From contig CM019825.1 in assembly GCA_009763385.1 (NCBI GenBank), forward strand, positions 1,674,001 through 1,738,000: a stretch of DNA of 64,000 bases, given 5' to 3'. Below, in pieces: positions 24,023-37,263 of the stretch. How positions within the stretch are numbered: the stretch's first letter is position 1; each line of letters opens with the position of its first letter. The DNA is from Coix lacryma-jobi var. lacryma-jobi (Eukaryota > Streptophyta > Magnoliopsida > Poales > Poaceae). Below the pieces are notes generated by a model that worked only from the letters and a program-made list of their open reading frames with translations, was not told the DNA's origin and did no database searches. A program made the translations under genes and the position numbers.

Positions 24023-24278
24023 GGGGCTGTTTGTTGCTGGCCACACTTTGCCACACTTCATCTTAGGCAACTTTAACCAGATTGACAAGTGTTTGGTTGC
24101 TGACTAACTTTAGGCAAGGTTTTTCTGGGCTCCACATGTCATAGAGTAGAAAAAGTGTGGCAAGATTCCCTTAGGCAAGAAAAGTGTGGCCACCCTTTTG
24201 CTTGCCACACTTTCTATGGCTGCCACACTTTGCCTAAGATTAGTTGTGGCAGTTTGTGGCTAGAAACCAAACAACCCC
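24023..24278. mobile_element. MITE with GCCACA/TGTGGC interior
   Basis: The left end GGGGCTGTTTGTTGCTGGCC and the right end GGCTAGAAACCAAACAACCCC are inverted. The interior repeats TTGCCACACTT in both orientations. The flank on both sides is A-rich (possible AAA target duplication). Confidence 0.65.
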
Positions 24279-25293
24279 AAAAGCGCAAAAAAGGAGCAGG
24301 AAAGAGAGCTGCATTGTATTGTGGATATTGATTGCATTGCATCGAGAGGTCTGCTGCGACGTGGACAGTAGTGCATCGCATCCATCCCAGCAACTTGCAG
24401 CATTGTGGCTATATATTGCTGGTTGTGGCAAATCCCATCCATCTCGCCGACTCGGCGCGTGCAGGCCGGCCGGAGTTCCGGTCGTCTCGTGCTCACCTCA
24501 AGCCACTCACTACGTACGTCTTCGTGACAACACTCGAGATTATATTCTTGCTCTTGCGTGCCAACGAAACATATACACCCGGCCTGATCCATTTAGCCAG
24601 CCATGCTTTGCTTGTGAATCTGAATGTGTATCAATCAATCAATCCATGGGACATGGCACAACCCAAACCATGTATACTATTATCTCTCTACGTGACATTT
24701 CAGTTTCAGAGAAGATGGATGCATGGATGGATAGATACTACTACTACTCCAGTAGGCGGCGTGAGTATATATCCATCCTGGTCATCCAGGACATGCATGC
24801 TTCTCCAAAGGCCAAAACGGAACCATTTGCCACCACCAGCAATTCCAAATCCACTTTTTTTTTTTTTGGCAGGTTCCGACGGTGACGAGCAGTGGGGCAA
24901 CTGGGCACCAGCAAAGAAATTGCAAGAGGCAAATATGAGCGAACAAGATTCATCGGTACAACGAAGCAGCAGCCAGCCCAATCAACGGAAACATGGGCCA
25001 AATAATTCCTTTGTTTCTCTCTTCTCCCAGTGTCCTATCACTCGTACACGAGCCAGCCTTCTAAGATTAAACCTCTTCAAATGGGTCATGCATGGCCCAG
25101 ATTCTCCATTCAAAATCTGTCTACTCAAAATGCCCAATGTTGCCTACAGAAACGTGGTGCAAAAAAAATAATTACCGGACAGGGCCTACATCGACCTGAT
25201 TATGGCAGTATCGTACTATATATGCCACTAACAAAAGGCTTTAATTGTCTCCTGAAATACAATATACGTACAATACAATAACTGCCAATGCCA

Positions 25294-28200
25294 TCACTCT
25301 GCTTCATCTGCACCGGAGGGCGGCGGTACTGGTGGCTGCACAGCATCTTCAGACGTTGCTTCCACTGTATCTGACGAGTCATTCGAACCTGGGATGTTCG
25401 GATCATCACTCTCGCTTACTTCTTCCTCCCAGTAGCTCTGCAGCAGCTTCATGACTAGCTCGTAGATACTGTCGCTGTCGACATCCTGCAGATCCTCTAG
25501 TTTCTCCAGACCGCCGCGCTCTAGAATAAACTGGGCGTATGGGTTCGTCCCTGATTCCTCACCCTTCTTCCCCGCCTCACCTGCCTGGAGTATATTCTCA
25601 AGACCTTCAAGACACGTATATACGAGGACAGGATCGCTGTAGGTGAGGACGCTGCAGAGGGGCTCTAAACATCCCCGGCTGACCAAATACCTGCATCCAA
25701 ATGGTAGCCAGTCAGTACAGAGAACCATGTTCAGCTCCGTGTGAAGAAAGATTCAGATGACCACAGGCCAGAACTTACTGAATTTGATCACTTGAACCAC
25801 TAGATGCAGCATTTGATATAGCCCAAGCAGCCTCTTTTTTTATATCCGTCTCTGACGTCCTTAGCAATACAACAAGAGGGGTTATAATATCTGCATCAAT
25901 TACTGCCTGTTGGAAGAATCAATAAAAGTGAGATAATTCATAAATGATTCAGTAGACATGGGAGAAGCATGATGATGCAACATATGTACGTGTATGTGTA
26001 CGAATAGGACATATTCAGGCACGTCCCTTTGATGCCAGAGGACAAAGACCCAGAATATACTACCTGAATCTGATCCTTGCTACCAGCAGCAATATTAGAA
26101 ACAATTAGACAAGCTTGTTTCTTGATGTTCTTTGGGTAGTTTCGAGCTACCAACTGCGCTAAACAATTGAGAATGCCATTCTCTATTAAGACCTGCAAAA
26201 TATCGTTGGGGGTATCACATGAGGCGTAGAATTTTAGTAGTGTAATAATAGCTGCAGTTGTGGCAATAAAATGTTACTACATGCCAGGATATATGGTTTT
26301 GGGTCTTGAAAAGACCAAAGCATTATTACTGACAACAACCAGAATCTGCATACTCAGTTCTTTGGCCATTACATTCTACATTCTAGTGACTGCACATCAC
26401 TGGTAATCTGCATCAGTAAAATAAAGGACGAGGGCAAAAAGAATACATAGCTATAAAGCTACCTCAACTTGCTTATCATCTCCTGCAGAAATTCTTGCGA
26501 GTGCCATAATGACAGGAAGAAGAATATTAGCTGATGCATGCCTAAAGTCATGAAAAGAAGCCCAATTAGATACCAGGTAGTCTTATAATATGTACACTGC
26601 ACTAGGAAAATGAATCAGACAACTTACATCAAAAGATTTACAAGTTGAGGGCAGACCCCAGCATCTAATACATCTTGGACAGCATCACCTTTACCACCAC
26701 ATATGTAGTAAACAGTCCAGCATGCATCTGCCAGTATCTTCTCGTCAGCAGAATGAATAAGCTGGCTGATAATTTCTAGTATTGGTTTCACCTACAGTGC
26801 AGAGTCAAAGCAGATTATCAGCAAACCTACTTGCACTTCAGCTGGCAAATTGAACAAAAAAGAACAAACAAATATAGCAGTAACAAAAGCCTACTTGCAC
26901 TTCGGCTGGCAATTTTCCAAAACAAAGATTTGACAGGGCCCACATAGCAGTTCTCAGAACTGGAATCTTCATGTCTTCTCTAAATTGAGAAAGTAAAGGT
27001 GTAAGAGCACCATGATCAAAGAGAATGTCTCTGCAACTAGGCAAGTCAGCAGCTATATTCCCAAGACACCAGATAGCCTGCTTAACATGTTAGAGCCCAC
27101 GATATCACATACCAAACCATTACAAACAGTAATAGTGATCAATATTCAATATAACTGCTTCACCTGATGTCTGACATTCGCATTTGGCGATCCTAATAGT
27201 TCCACCAACCTTGGAACAGCACCACATTCTGCAACCAGCAGTGTATAATCAGATGCAGCTATGTTGGTAAGAACCCAGGCAGCCTCCATCTGCAAAAAGT
27301 ACACGAGGCTAAATACACAAGAATATAAAAGAAAATAAGAAATGGGAGAAGGGGTTCGAAGCAAGGTGTACTTGGAGCTGTGGAAGCCCATGTCTTGAAA
27401 GAAACTCAGCAAATCTGGGAAGGACATCTGCTCGGATGATTTTGATCACAGTTGAGTTCTTCTCTACAGAAAGAGGTAAGGTCAGAAAAATATACTACAG
27501 TATAATATAAAAGGAGCTGCATCTCACATTAAACATGTAAATTACCATCTGAAAGAAGTTTCCTGAACTGGACTGTGGCTTCGAGCTGACTGGTGCTGTC
27601 ATCTGAACAAAGTTTGTCGACCAGATCTGACAGGCCTTCAAGCTAACTGAATACAAAAGACAAACTAACGAAATTTGAAAAGAAACGCAAGAAGTGCATG
27701 AAACTATTGAAGGCGTTATGTTTTTCTTAAACTTTCAAACACCAAAACATCAGATTCATTGCAAGCTACCATAAGCTATTTCACCTGTATGTTCCCACAT
27801 CTATCTGCTGGGTTCATCCACTGAGAAGGTAGTGTAAACAGTGTTTTGGTGGAGAAAAGGGGACGGACGCATGGTAGTCATCTAATCATTTTGAGAATTT
27901 CCTTCGGCACATTAATCACGGGCTTCAGTAAATTGTGAATGTTTATGGTTCAAACTAGATTCATCATGTTGAATTTGAATTGTTGGCTTCTAAACCTCAT
28001 AGATTTATGATAGCATGACATGATTCACAAGTTACAGAGCAGAATTGCATTGGTTTAACTCAGTTCAAGATGACCTTTGGCTCTATGGAACTTGTAAAAC
28101 ACTCGAAATAAGTTGAGCGAACCCTAAGCAAGGCACGCACCTCTGACTCGGCGGCATTGCGGGGAGCCGCTACGTCTGGCGGCGAGGAGGGAGTGGGTGT

Positions 28201-28437
28201 CGGACGGGTGATGCCTGCAGGTGGGGCTGCTTCGGCGGGTGCAGGAGCCGGATCGGAGGCAGGGACGGCGGGAGCGGGCTCGTCGCGGCGGCGCTTGAAG
28301 AGCCCCGCATCGCGGTCCAGGCGGCGGAGGGCGAGGAGGCCGTCCTCGCGGCGGCGGCGCGAGCGGCTGAAGTCAACGCGCTGCTTGTAGGCGCCACGGC
28401 GGGCCTCGTCGGACTGCCGGCGCGGGGCGCGCGGCAT
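25294..28437 (-). CDS. Importin subunit alpha (karyopherin alpha)
   Basis: Nuclear import adaptor that binds nuclear localisation signals and importin beta. Ten exons (minus strand order): 28437-28141, 27642-27546, 27463-27372, 27289-27164, 27077-26895, 26791-26628, 26541-26463, 26192-26064, 25906-25779, 25690-25294; all borders are GT-AG, phases agree, and the product is 563 aa. Residues about 25-53 form the Arg-rich importin-beta-binding region (RSRRRRED...FKRRRDE). About 55-97 is a Pro/Ala-rich insert. From about residue 100 follow armadillo repeats with the binding-groove W...N pairs: AAWVLTNIA, AIWCLGNIA, AMWALSNLC, AAWAISNAA; one repeat has ACWTVYYIC. An acidic tail (EEEVSESDD) follows. 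The usual length is about 530 aa. It is more diverged than typical rice alpha-1a, so the exact paralogue is not named. Confidence 0.93.
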
Positions 28438-30410
28438 GCCGGAGATAGGTGGATCTGTTACCGTTGAGAGAGCAACCGCTGATTCTCCTCAGGTTCGGCT
28501 CCGGCGTCGAGTTGGAGGAACTTGGAAGTTGGTACTTGGTACTGCTCCACCGATTCTCCTCTGTAAATTTCGATCGGAGCAGCTCAAAAAAAAAGTTTCG
28601 AAGGCCCATTTAGTAGGCTCTAGCTCTTGAACATATCCCAGATTCTCTGGTGAAGTGATTCTGTTATCGAAAGTAGATTCTTTTTTATTCTTCAAAATCA
28701 GGAATTCGGGATAGAGAATCATTTCACATAATCAGGCGAACCTACTTTTTTTCAGCTCTCAGTCTGCTAATTTATTTCAGAGAACCACTTCACAGAATCA
28801 TCAAAGAATCACTTTTCGCTAAGAAATCTGTTTGGCAGTCAGAGAGTGATTCTCCCTATGAATCCGCTCCGTGGAGCTCTGCCAAACGCCCCCTAAGGCC
28901 ACATTCATTTCCCAATTTTTTTTTCAAAATTCTCTGTCGCATCAGATCTTTAGACGCATGCATAGAGCATTAAATATAGGTAAAAAAAACTAACTAATTA
29001 TACTGTCGAGACGAATCTTTTGAGCCCAGTTAGTCCATGTTTAGACAAAATTTATCAAATAACAACGAAAGTGTTACAGTATCACTATGCAAAAAAAATT
29101 TCCAACTGAAAAAGGCCTAAGAAATTTGTAAGAAAAATGATGGGGTCAGTTCTATAGGGAAGAAACAGAGGTTGCACGTTTGGATCAAAGGATTCATAGC
29201 AATACTTTTCAGATGAAAGGCAATGGAGATTGTACTTTTGAAGGAAAGAAAAAAATGTGCTCACAGCTAAGGGAAATTTTTCCTATGATTACTTGCTCTC
29301 TAGCTCATAGGCTAATCAAAGTTTTTCCTATATTATGGATTCCTATGTTCCAAACATTTTGCTTTCCTCTATTCCTACTATTTCTGTATTTTGTTTTCCT
29401 CCATTCCAAACAGGCTCTTAACTAAAACAGTTTCAATAACAATTTGTATACTATTCATAAGAAGAAGAAACCAACTTGGTTGGCGCTGGCTTCTCTTCTT
29501 ATAAAAAATGGCTCCAGCTCTTCAAGGCTTCTCGTAAGAAATCTTTTTTAATGCTCATTTCGTTTGGTAGAACTTTTTGCAATGAGCCGCAAGAAGCCAT
29601 AGCACTACCGAAGGATACATAAAGCTTGTCTTAGGTGCTCAATCAACTTTATCTTTTTCTATAATAGATTTTACGAAGCTTTAAAAAATATCAAGTGAGC
29701 TAAAAAACATGCAACTTTTCTAATTAAAAAATTTAAAATTTTATTTTTATATATTCTCATTCAAAGTAGATAACCATGCTCTCCATTTTATATGAGATTA
29801 TGAATGAATAATGAGGAACTAGATGAAACCACATGTGCTAGATGTCTTACTGAACTTTCTCCCCTAAATCCACACACAATGTGTTCAAAAAAAAAACTTG
29901 GTTTTAACTCGGACCAAACGAGAGACTGCTCATACGAAAGCATGTAAACGATTTAATTAGAATTCCTAAATAAAGAGTCGTAAAAGGTAACAATTGACCC
30001 AATAAAACCTTTATTCTGTATAAGAGTAAGGAAATCCCGAGCAAGAAAACACACACTTCGCCCCTAAGAATCTACACGCAAGGACGACCTTAGCATGTGA
30101 AAAACTAAATACGCCCCTACAAAATTGCTAGACTCCATGAATTGCTCTCTAAACTTAACTTAGACACGATATATTTTATATCTTATGATGGGTATAATGA
30201 AATAGGTAAAAGACCATTTTTAACCTTAAACTTGCACACTAATTCGATTTTCAATCCTGGACTCTAAAATTGGGCACAAGACACTCTGACTGTCGTAACC
30301 TTGATCTACACTGTGTTCCACCCTTCTTTGGTACAGTATGTGATGAATATTTAATATCAAATTTATTTTTATCAATTTTAAAATTCGAAAACCACATTTG
30401 AAACTCACTA
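28438..30410. other. Upstream region of importin-alpha, MITE-rich
   Basis: 28610-28896 is a repeat with GATTCT/AGAATC motifs in both orientations. 28897-29117 is a Tourist-like MITE. The rest is AT-rich without a gene. The importin promoter should lie just above 28437, but no clear TATA is visible on that strand. Confidence 0.45.
28897..29117. mobile_element. Tourist/Harbinger-like MITE, TSD TAA
   Basis: Begins GGCCACATTCATTTCC, ends AAAAAGGCC, with TAA at 28894-28896 and 29118-29120. Shares GACGAATCTTTTGAGCC with its siblings. Confidence 0.8.
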
Positions 30411-30795
30411 GGGCGTGATTGGTTCACAGATTTTAGTTTGGCCTGGCTGGTCGGATGCACTCCACTGATGATTGGTTAGCTGGTTCTTCATTTGGACCTG
30501 GCCCTGACGATGCAAAAGGGTGCGCGTGGCCAGGCTCTGAAGAAACGGAATCGATTATCGTTTCTGCTCAGCCTGTCTCGCTTCATGCGGACAACTCAGT
30601 CTGGCTGCAGCTTTTAGCCTATAGCATCCAAGAAAGGGAAGTGTTGCTAGCCAACCAAACACGTGACATACTCATACAACCTCTCTTCATCTAGATTACC
30701 AAACAACGGGTGTTGCATTGATTCGTCCTGGCCCAGCTCAGTCTGGTTCCGCCCGTGCGAGCCAAGCTCCTACCTTCTCTAAACCAATCACGCCC
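30411..30795. mobile_element. MITE with perfect 14-bp inverted ends
   Basis: GGGCGTGATTGGTT at the left and AACCAATCACGCCC at the right are exact inverted copies (with CTA/TAG just outside). The interior contains GGCCTGGC and GCCAGG-type motifs. No ORF of note. Superfamily uncertain. Confidence 0.7.
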
Positions 30796-31087
30796 TAGAG
30801 TACCACGTTCGTCTAGTTCATATATAGTTGTATAAAAAATAGTGTCTGATACCCGATTTTGTATTTTATACGGTCCAATCAAAAGTCAAACTACCATCCA
30901 AGTTAAAAGTTTTAAATTAATCTACGTCATATAAATGCTGAAAACCAGATAGCTGGGTTTGAACTTTAAATAAGTTTTTTTAAAAAAGAAAATAATCCCA
31001 AATGGTAGTATTCCGACCCCCCTCCGCCGCATGCCGCAGGACCAGGAAAGCAACGAACACGCGGCCGCGATCCGCGAGCCGCCGACG

Positions 31088-31094
31088 TATATAA
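31088..31094 (+). promoter_or_regulatory. TATA box of the poly(A) polymerase gene
   Basis: TATATAA lies 168 bases before the start codon, followed by a CT-rich leader, as expected for a grass core promoter. Confidence 0.55.
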
Positions 31095-31255
31095 CCGCCG
31101 CTCCGTTCTGGTGCTCTCGCCTCGTCGTCGTCCCCTCTCCTCTCCACGCTCGCGCGGCTTCTTCTTGCCCCTCCCAATCTCCCTAAGCACGGCCGGAAAT
31201 CTATCTGCTCCCCTCCGCTTCTTCTCGTCCGCCGCGACCGTCGCCGGCGACGAGA

Positions 31256-34200
31256 ATGGCGTACATGGCAGCTGTCGCGCCCGTCCCCTGGTGGCCGTCT
31301 CCACCGGAGCTGGCGCCTGTGGGCTTCCTCGACGCGTCCTCTGCTGCCGGCTATCCAGAGCCCCAAACCCTACCCTTCTTGCTCGCGCCGCCCCTTCCGC
31401 CGCCGCCGCCGCCGCCGGCTGCGGGGTACTCTATTATTCCTGCCCCAGCCCCAGCCCCAGCCCCGATAGTCATCCAGCTCCAGCCCCACCCCAGCTTCAT
31501 CGCGGAGGTGGATCAGCGCCGCAGCAGCTCCCTCGTGCAGGTGAGCCCCGCCCCGGAGGTTCAATCTTGATCGCGTCCCCCTCGCATTCCGATTTCTTTC
31601 CGACTAATTCGTGCGCTTTCTGCCATGACACAGTTCTTGAAGGATGAGGGGGCCGTTCCGTCGCCGGAGGATGAAAAGAGGAGGGAGAAGGTGATCCGAG
31701 AGCTCAAGCAGGTATAATGCGGCTCGGCCCCTGGGGTTTTTGGCTCAAAAAGAAAGCATCTTGTGATTGTGCCGTACGGCGTACGCCCGTACCTGGATTT
31801 CTGATTTGTTGCGTTCTCGCGCTTCTCTCAGATAGTGATGCATTGGGCCAACACGGTGGCCTATGAGCAGAGTGTGCCCCGGGGGCTGGCCACGGCTACC
31901 GTCTTGACATATGGTTCTTACACATTAGGGGTAAGCAAGAGCCGCACAACTTAGTTTTGATTTTTCTGAATTCTGGCGCACTTTATTCTTTGTAGTTCAT
32001 GTTGTTGACATGCGGTTATTACACATTTGTGGCTAACTGGGAGATAGGTGAATTTGAACTTTTGATGTGTCCGAATTCTTGCGCGGTTTATGTTTCTCGT
32101 TCATGTTGTTTATAGGGATATCCCCATTTTCATGTTTTTAATCCTTTTATTCATATATCATTACATTTGACATTTGAGCTATATATATATATATCCTAGG
32201 TTCAATGCTTCACATATTTTGCCTTTTATTAAGCTAGCCTACAATATAACTTAAGTGCATCCCTTGGGTAATGCTGATATAAAATGATCGCAGATGATCT
32301 GAATTTTTTTTTTTCCAAACAGCTTTACTGCACCCTCAGTTGGATATTGCATTGTACAGTGCCCAGCACAGTTCTATTTTGACATAGTTTCTGCTTATGA
32401 CACATTAATTTCATGAATCCAAATAAAAGAAAAGCATCAGCAGCTTCATTCCCCCACACTGCCCTTTTCTTTTGAACAAACGCATTGGCCTTTTCTAGAC
32501 TTGAGTTGTAACGTTTATAGAGGATATGAGTTGTCACCATTGATCTTCAAGCTTAAGGGTCTACGGATGGAAATAGTGTCTATGCTGATATAAAGTAGCA
32601 TCTAAGTTAACACATCTCCACTGGATTTGACTAATCCTTCTTTCTCTTTCTTAAGGCTCATGGACCTGAATCTGACATTGATGTACTTTGCGTTGGACCT
32701 TGTATTGCAACACTGCAGGTGGGTATGGTGCTTTCTGTTTCATACATTTATTCTGACTCGATATTGATTTGTAATGTCAACATAATAACTCCTGTTTGTT
32801 TTGTAGTACCATTTCTTTGTTGTTTTGAGACAAATTCTTGAGGGCAGACCAGAAGTATCAGAACTGCAAACTGTTGAGAAGGCTAAGGTTCCCTTGATGC
32901 GATTTAGATTCACTGGGATTGCAGTTGATTTCACATATGCCCAGCTCCCTGTTATTGATGCATTAAAGGCAAGCAGATTGCATTGATACCATAACTTCCA
33001 TTTTTTTTGTAACTGCTTCTTATACTATCATCTCATGTTATCTGTGTTTTCTACTTCTCATGTTGTGTGATACTGTGTGGTATTGAACATAGAAATTATC
33101 TTCTAAAGAACATGAAATGTGCTTGACAAATGACTAAACCTTTCTGTTTGTAGCGCTATTGAATGGATTAACCTTCTAGTATTATGGTTTCACTGTCACT
33201 TCATCTTATCTTTATCTTTGATATATACCTTTGTTTGATAAACATGCAGCATATCCAGTCAACCGCCATCTGAACTATGTAGTATTCCCGTGTGATTTTT
33301 CCAGTTGATAGATTAGGTCATAATTGTTTGCAGTACTTTTGCATTTCTACTGGATATTCTACATCACAAAACTATGATCTTTCTAACTGATTCATTTTAT
33401 GATTGTTATTACTTATACAAACTTAGAACCATATGTGAATATGTTGACATTGGTGCCCTTCTGCTTTGACATACTCTTTACCCAATACAGCCCAACTCCT
33501 CTTGACTTCACTTGCTCTTGCAGGCTATAAATACATTTAGCCCTCAACTACTACAGAAAATAGACACACGGAGCTGGAGGAGTTTATCTGGAGTTCGTGT
33601 CAATGAACAAATTGTTCAGCTAGTACCAAATGCGGAGGTTGCACAAAATTTTTATCTTGCCCATTGAATTTACTCAGATCAGCATGCAGTTAGTCATGTT
33701 CTTTTGTTCTTTTATTCTGATTTTCCCCCTTGAACCTGTACCATTTTTGCTTTTAAGGTTCCTATTTTCATTTCTTTCTTCTCTTGCGTTGATCTGTGAG
33801 CATCTCAACTTGCTCATTATGATAATATCTGCCACACACTTTAAGTTTTGTTTATTTTTCTCAAAATCTGTTTTATTAATAATTTTACTTTACTGGAAAT
33901 GCAATGCAGAAGTTTCAGGCTCTGTTGCGATGCATCAAACTATGGGCTAGGAAAAGAGGACTTCATTGCCATGTACGTGGTTTAATTTTCTCTGCTAACT
34001 GCTCAGTTTTACTCCAGCTATATGAACATGAGGTCATTATTTTGGTCTAACAATGTGCTGCTTCTTGTGCCATGTCATTCAGTATCTTGGCTTCTTTGCT
34101 GGGATTCATTTAGCGATCCTTGCAGCTTATGTCTGTCGGAAATTTCCGGATGCCAGTGTCAATGGTTTGTTCACAGTGTTCTTTCAGACTTTTGCTCACT

Positions 34201-35708
34201 GGCCTTGGCAAGTTCCAGTAAGTCTACATGATGATCCAACTACCTGCTTGCATTCAGAGGGCCGTCTCATGCCCATAGTGATGCCTTGTACCCCACCAGA
34301 GTTTTGTGTGTCCAATGTGACAAGAGGCAGCTTCAAAAAAATAAGAGAGGAACTTACACGTGGTTATGGTTTGACAAGGGTGAGTCTAAAATCAACTTAA
34401 GTTCTTTTGGTGGTAAAGGGTAGATTCATTTTAAGTCAAGGAATGTCTGAATTTTGCAAGTTCATTGGAGTCTGATTTCCAAACCAGAGTGTCATTTGAA
34501 TTATTGATTTCCATACAGATCTAAATTAGAATATTTGTTTTAGTACGGATGATTATTCAAGAGCACTGGAAACTGTTGCTTCTCAATGCTGAATGCATAA
34601 CTGGAAATTTCTGTACAGAATTATAGAAGACAAAGCACTCTTGTGTATTTGTTAACATTGTATACTTTAACTCTAGTGTTAGTCTGTACTTCCTTGGCAC
34701 GTGAGACCGACCCTGATTTCCTTCATTTCAATTCATTTTGTGTATGGATTTGCTGTAGGCTTAAACCATTTTTGTAGTCCATTCAAATTTCGGTGTGCAT
34801 GATCATTTGGAAGTGAGATTGGGTGTGCATGATCATTTGGAAGTGAGATTGCAGCTTTTTATTCTGGGAAATTGATTGGTGGCAAGGGGATCCAGCCCCT
34901 TTTTGCAAGTATGCTTTGAACGTGCAACTAAAATTATCTCTTGTTGTGCCATGATGTATTTTATTTTTCATGATTATTAGCACACATGTGCATATTATTA
35001 TGCCCGAATGTTAATCACTTAAATACTTGGGTGCTAATAATTGATCCTGTAATAAGTCCATATATCTTTGTTTCAGGATCCATTGAGACATGATTTCCAG
35101 TGGACCTGGCTTTTTGAACCCTTTCCATATGATCAGAAATATCAACAGTTTCTTCGCATTGCTTTATGTGCACCAACGTTTGCCGAGCTACGAGACTGGG
35201 CTGGATGGGTGAAATCTCGATTCCGTCTCCTGATTCTGAAGGTACTACTGACTGATGCGACTGTTTTGTCCTTCCTCGTGTTCTTGCTGCACAATTGCTT
35301 GGTTCTTTAATTGCTGGAAATGTTGATCAAGAACATACAAATTCAGTCAAGTTTCCTTTGGTTCCGCAGCTGGAAAGGGCTGGCATTCTGTGTGATCCGT
35401 GCCCCTCAGAGGAAGTTGATCATACAGACAATGACCCTAACGTTGTCTTCTACTGGGGCCTCATCCCTGAAAGAATCATTCAGGTTGACACTAGCTCCCT
35501 GAAAGAAGATTTCATGGAACACGTCACCAATGATGTCTATGGCACGGTGAAGTGCACGCATTCAGATGTGACAATATCTGTGGTTGGGCTGCCACAGCTG
35601 CCAAAGAGTATGTGCAGCCATGTTCACTGGCAGTACATGCAGCATGTTATGATGGGCTACGAGGGCACAGACGAAGGCCAGAGCGCAGGTTGGCTAGGAC
35701 TTGGTTAG
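31256..35708 (+). CDS. Poly(A) polymerase, short PAPS3-like form
   Basis: Template-independent adenylyltransferase that adds poly(A) to RNA 3' ends. Ten exons: 31256-31540, 31634-31711, 31832-31930, 32656-32718, 32807-32968, 33524-33637, 33910-33972, 34083-34379, 35077-35241, 35370-35708; all junctions are phase 0, giving 554 aa. Residues 1-95 are a Pro-rich leader. The nucleotidyltransferase core has GSYTLG (149-154) and DID (Asp161, Asp163), with the third metal Asp at 216 (AVDFTY). The central domain follows (LLRCIKLWARKRG), then the RNA-binding-like domain ending near 554. Plant PAPS1/2/4 carry a long C-terminal nuclear extension; here it is missing, as in Arabidopsis PAPS3, so cytoplasmic or specialised action is plausible. 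Intron 5 starts with GC instead of GT. The 5'-most ATG after the TATA box was used; an in-frame Met follows at codon 4. Confidence 0.92.
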
Positions 35709-37263
35709 ATCGTATTACCAGGACTGGGAGGGACATGTTCCCGTTTTCCACGGCAACTGTGTACAGTATTGATGAGGATTTTTCTTCCCCTGGTGCTGGG
35801 TTGGGTATTCTTCCCCTGGTGAGTGCTTGTGTGCTCAGACCACTGACCAGTAAAAGAGGAAAGTGTAGGTGTATAGTAGCGGCATGTAAAAACATAGGTC
35901 TGTCGGCATAAGTGTACATTTCTCTGTGTTCTAACTGCTGCAGGATCCTGATTCATTCAAATTTTGAATGGCCAAGATGTGTACTGTATATAGTTGGTTC
36001 TCTTGGCTCGGTGGATGTTAATTCTGAGTAGCATGCAGCTTCGAACTTGTTACAGTTGTGTGACCTGTGTGACTTGTGAGCATAAATACCCCTTGTTGCC
36101 TGAGCTCTGTCTTTCAATTAAGACCGTTGCCAACTGACTTGCTTGATGCCTTTGACTCCTGGTTGTCATGCTGCCTAAGCTTTGTAAAATTTATATTATT
36201 TGCATTTGACTTTTTGGATCATTATTGTGTGCCTTTGACTCCTGCATTTATGCTGTCTTTGATTACATAAGCTTTGTTACAAGACAAAGATTTTAAAGCA
36301 CATAATTTATATTATTTTTATGAAAAAATGTTTTAAAAATTAGGACCAAGTCTACCAACCAAAAAGTTTTGTAAAATGATTCCAAAACATCTTTAGAGAG
36401 AACATGAATCCAAAACGTTTATGAGAATCTAAAATATTTTTTTTAGACAATCATTTAAGGTGTGTTTGGTTAATTATCCTTGGATGCGATATCATACCCA
36501 TCCTTTAGAGAGAACGGTATTTTCCTCTCACAATCAATCAGCCGTTTCCGGCTTATAAGTCCTGCCGAACAGAGCCATAGATATCCACCAGGCCATTATT
36601 GGACGAACTCATCTATATTTTCTAATCTTTTTCATTAATAAATAAATTTAAAACTCTTAGTATGCTACCTCATTACTTATTATTATGATGACAAGATTAA
36701 TTTTAATAAGTGCTAATACTGCGATTAGTGTACATTTTGTGTCCCAATTAGGTAGTTGTTGGGCTCATTAATATATTTTATGTTTAGTTAGTGATTATTA
36801 TGACAACATTAGTGTTAGTGTAATTTAGTACTATAAGTTGCCGTTATTTTTAAACAAGAAATAATTAGTCAACTAGTTTCATGTCATCCACTCTTATTAC
36901 TGTAAGGTCAGTCTCAATGAAGATGTCAGAGTACATGTCAACAAAAAAACACGGAAGAAAAGAAGAGAAAAGATTGAAGTTTTATGGACACGAAACGTTT
37001 TTCCCACAACTTGGGGATGAAACCTGCACGCTTGTTTGGATTGAGCCCTCGCCTGGGAGCTGCCGGTCAGGCAGGTCGATCCAACCCCAAGCGTCCGAAA
37101 TCGACGGCCCGGAGCTGCTGCCTGGCCCAGGCATGTTTCCCAGGCCACCATCCAAACTAGGTCACTGTTTCTCCCATGTCATCCGATCCAGTACGGCCGG
37201 CGAACGCCCAGCACGAACTTTAGCCGGCCCCGTCCTGTCTTTGCAGCGTGCCGTGCGGCTCCA
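35709..37263. other. 3' flank of poly(A) polymerase, no gene
   Basis: The 3'UTR probably runs to about 36.1 kb. The rest is AT-rich with a scrap of a MITE (about 36460-36570) and a GGATTGAGCC...ATCCAAACTAG repeat-like block (about 37030-37165). No coding evidence. Confidence 0.45.

Larger units (their letters stand above)
22845..25293. other. Intergenic, two MITEs, importin 3' flank
   Basis: Contains the Tourist-like element 23574-23829 and the MITE 24023-24278. The remainder up to 25293 is 3' flank of the importin-alpha gene on the other strand, and no other gene is seen. Confidence 0.45.

Noticed and set aside
24332..25171. 279-aa open frame on + before the importin gene
   Set aside because: Composition is not protein-like, it starts just beyond a MITE and ends opposite the importin 3' flank, and no motif or splice structure supports it.
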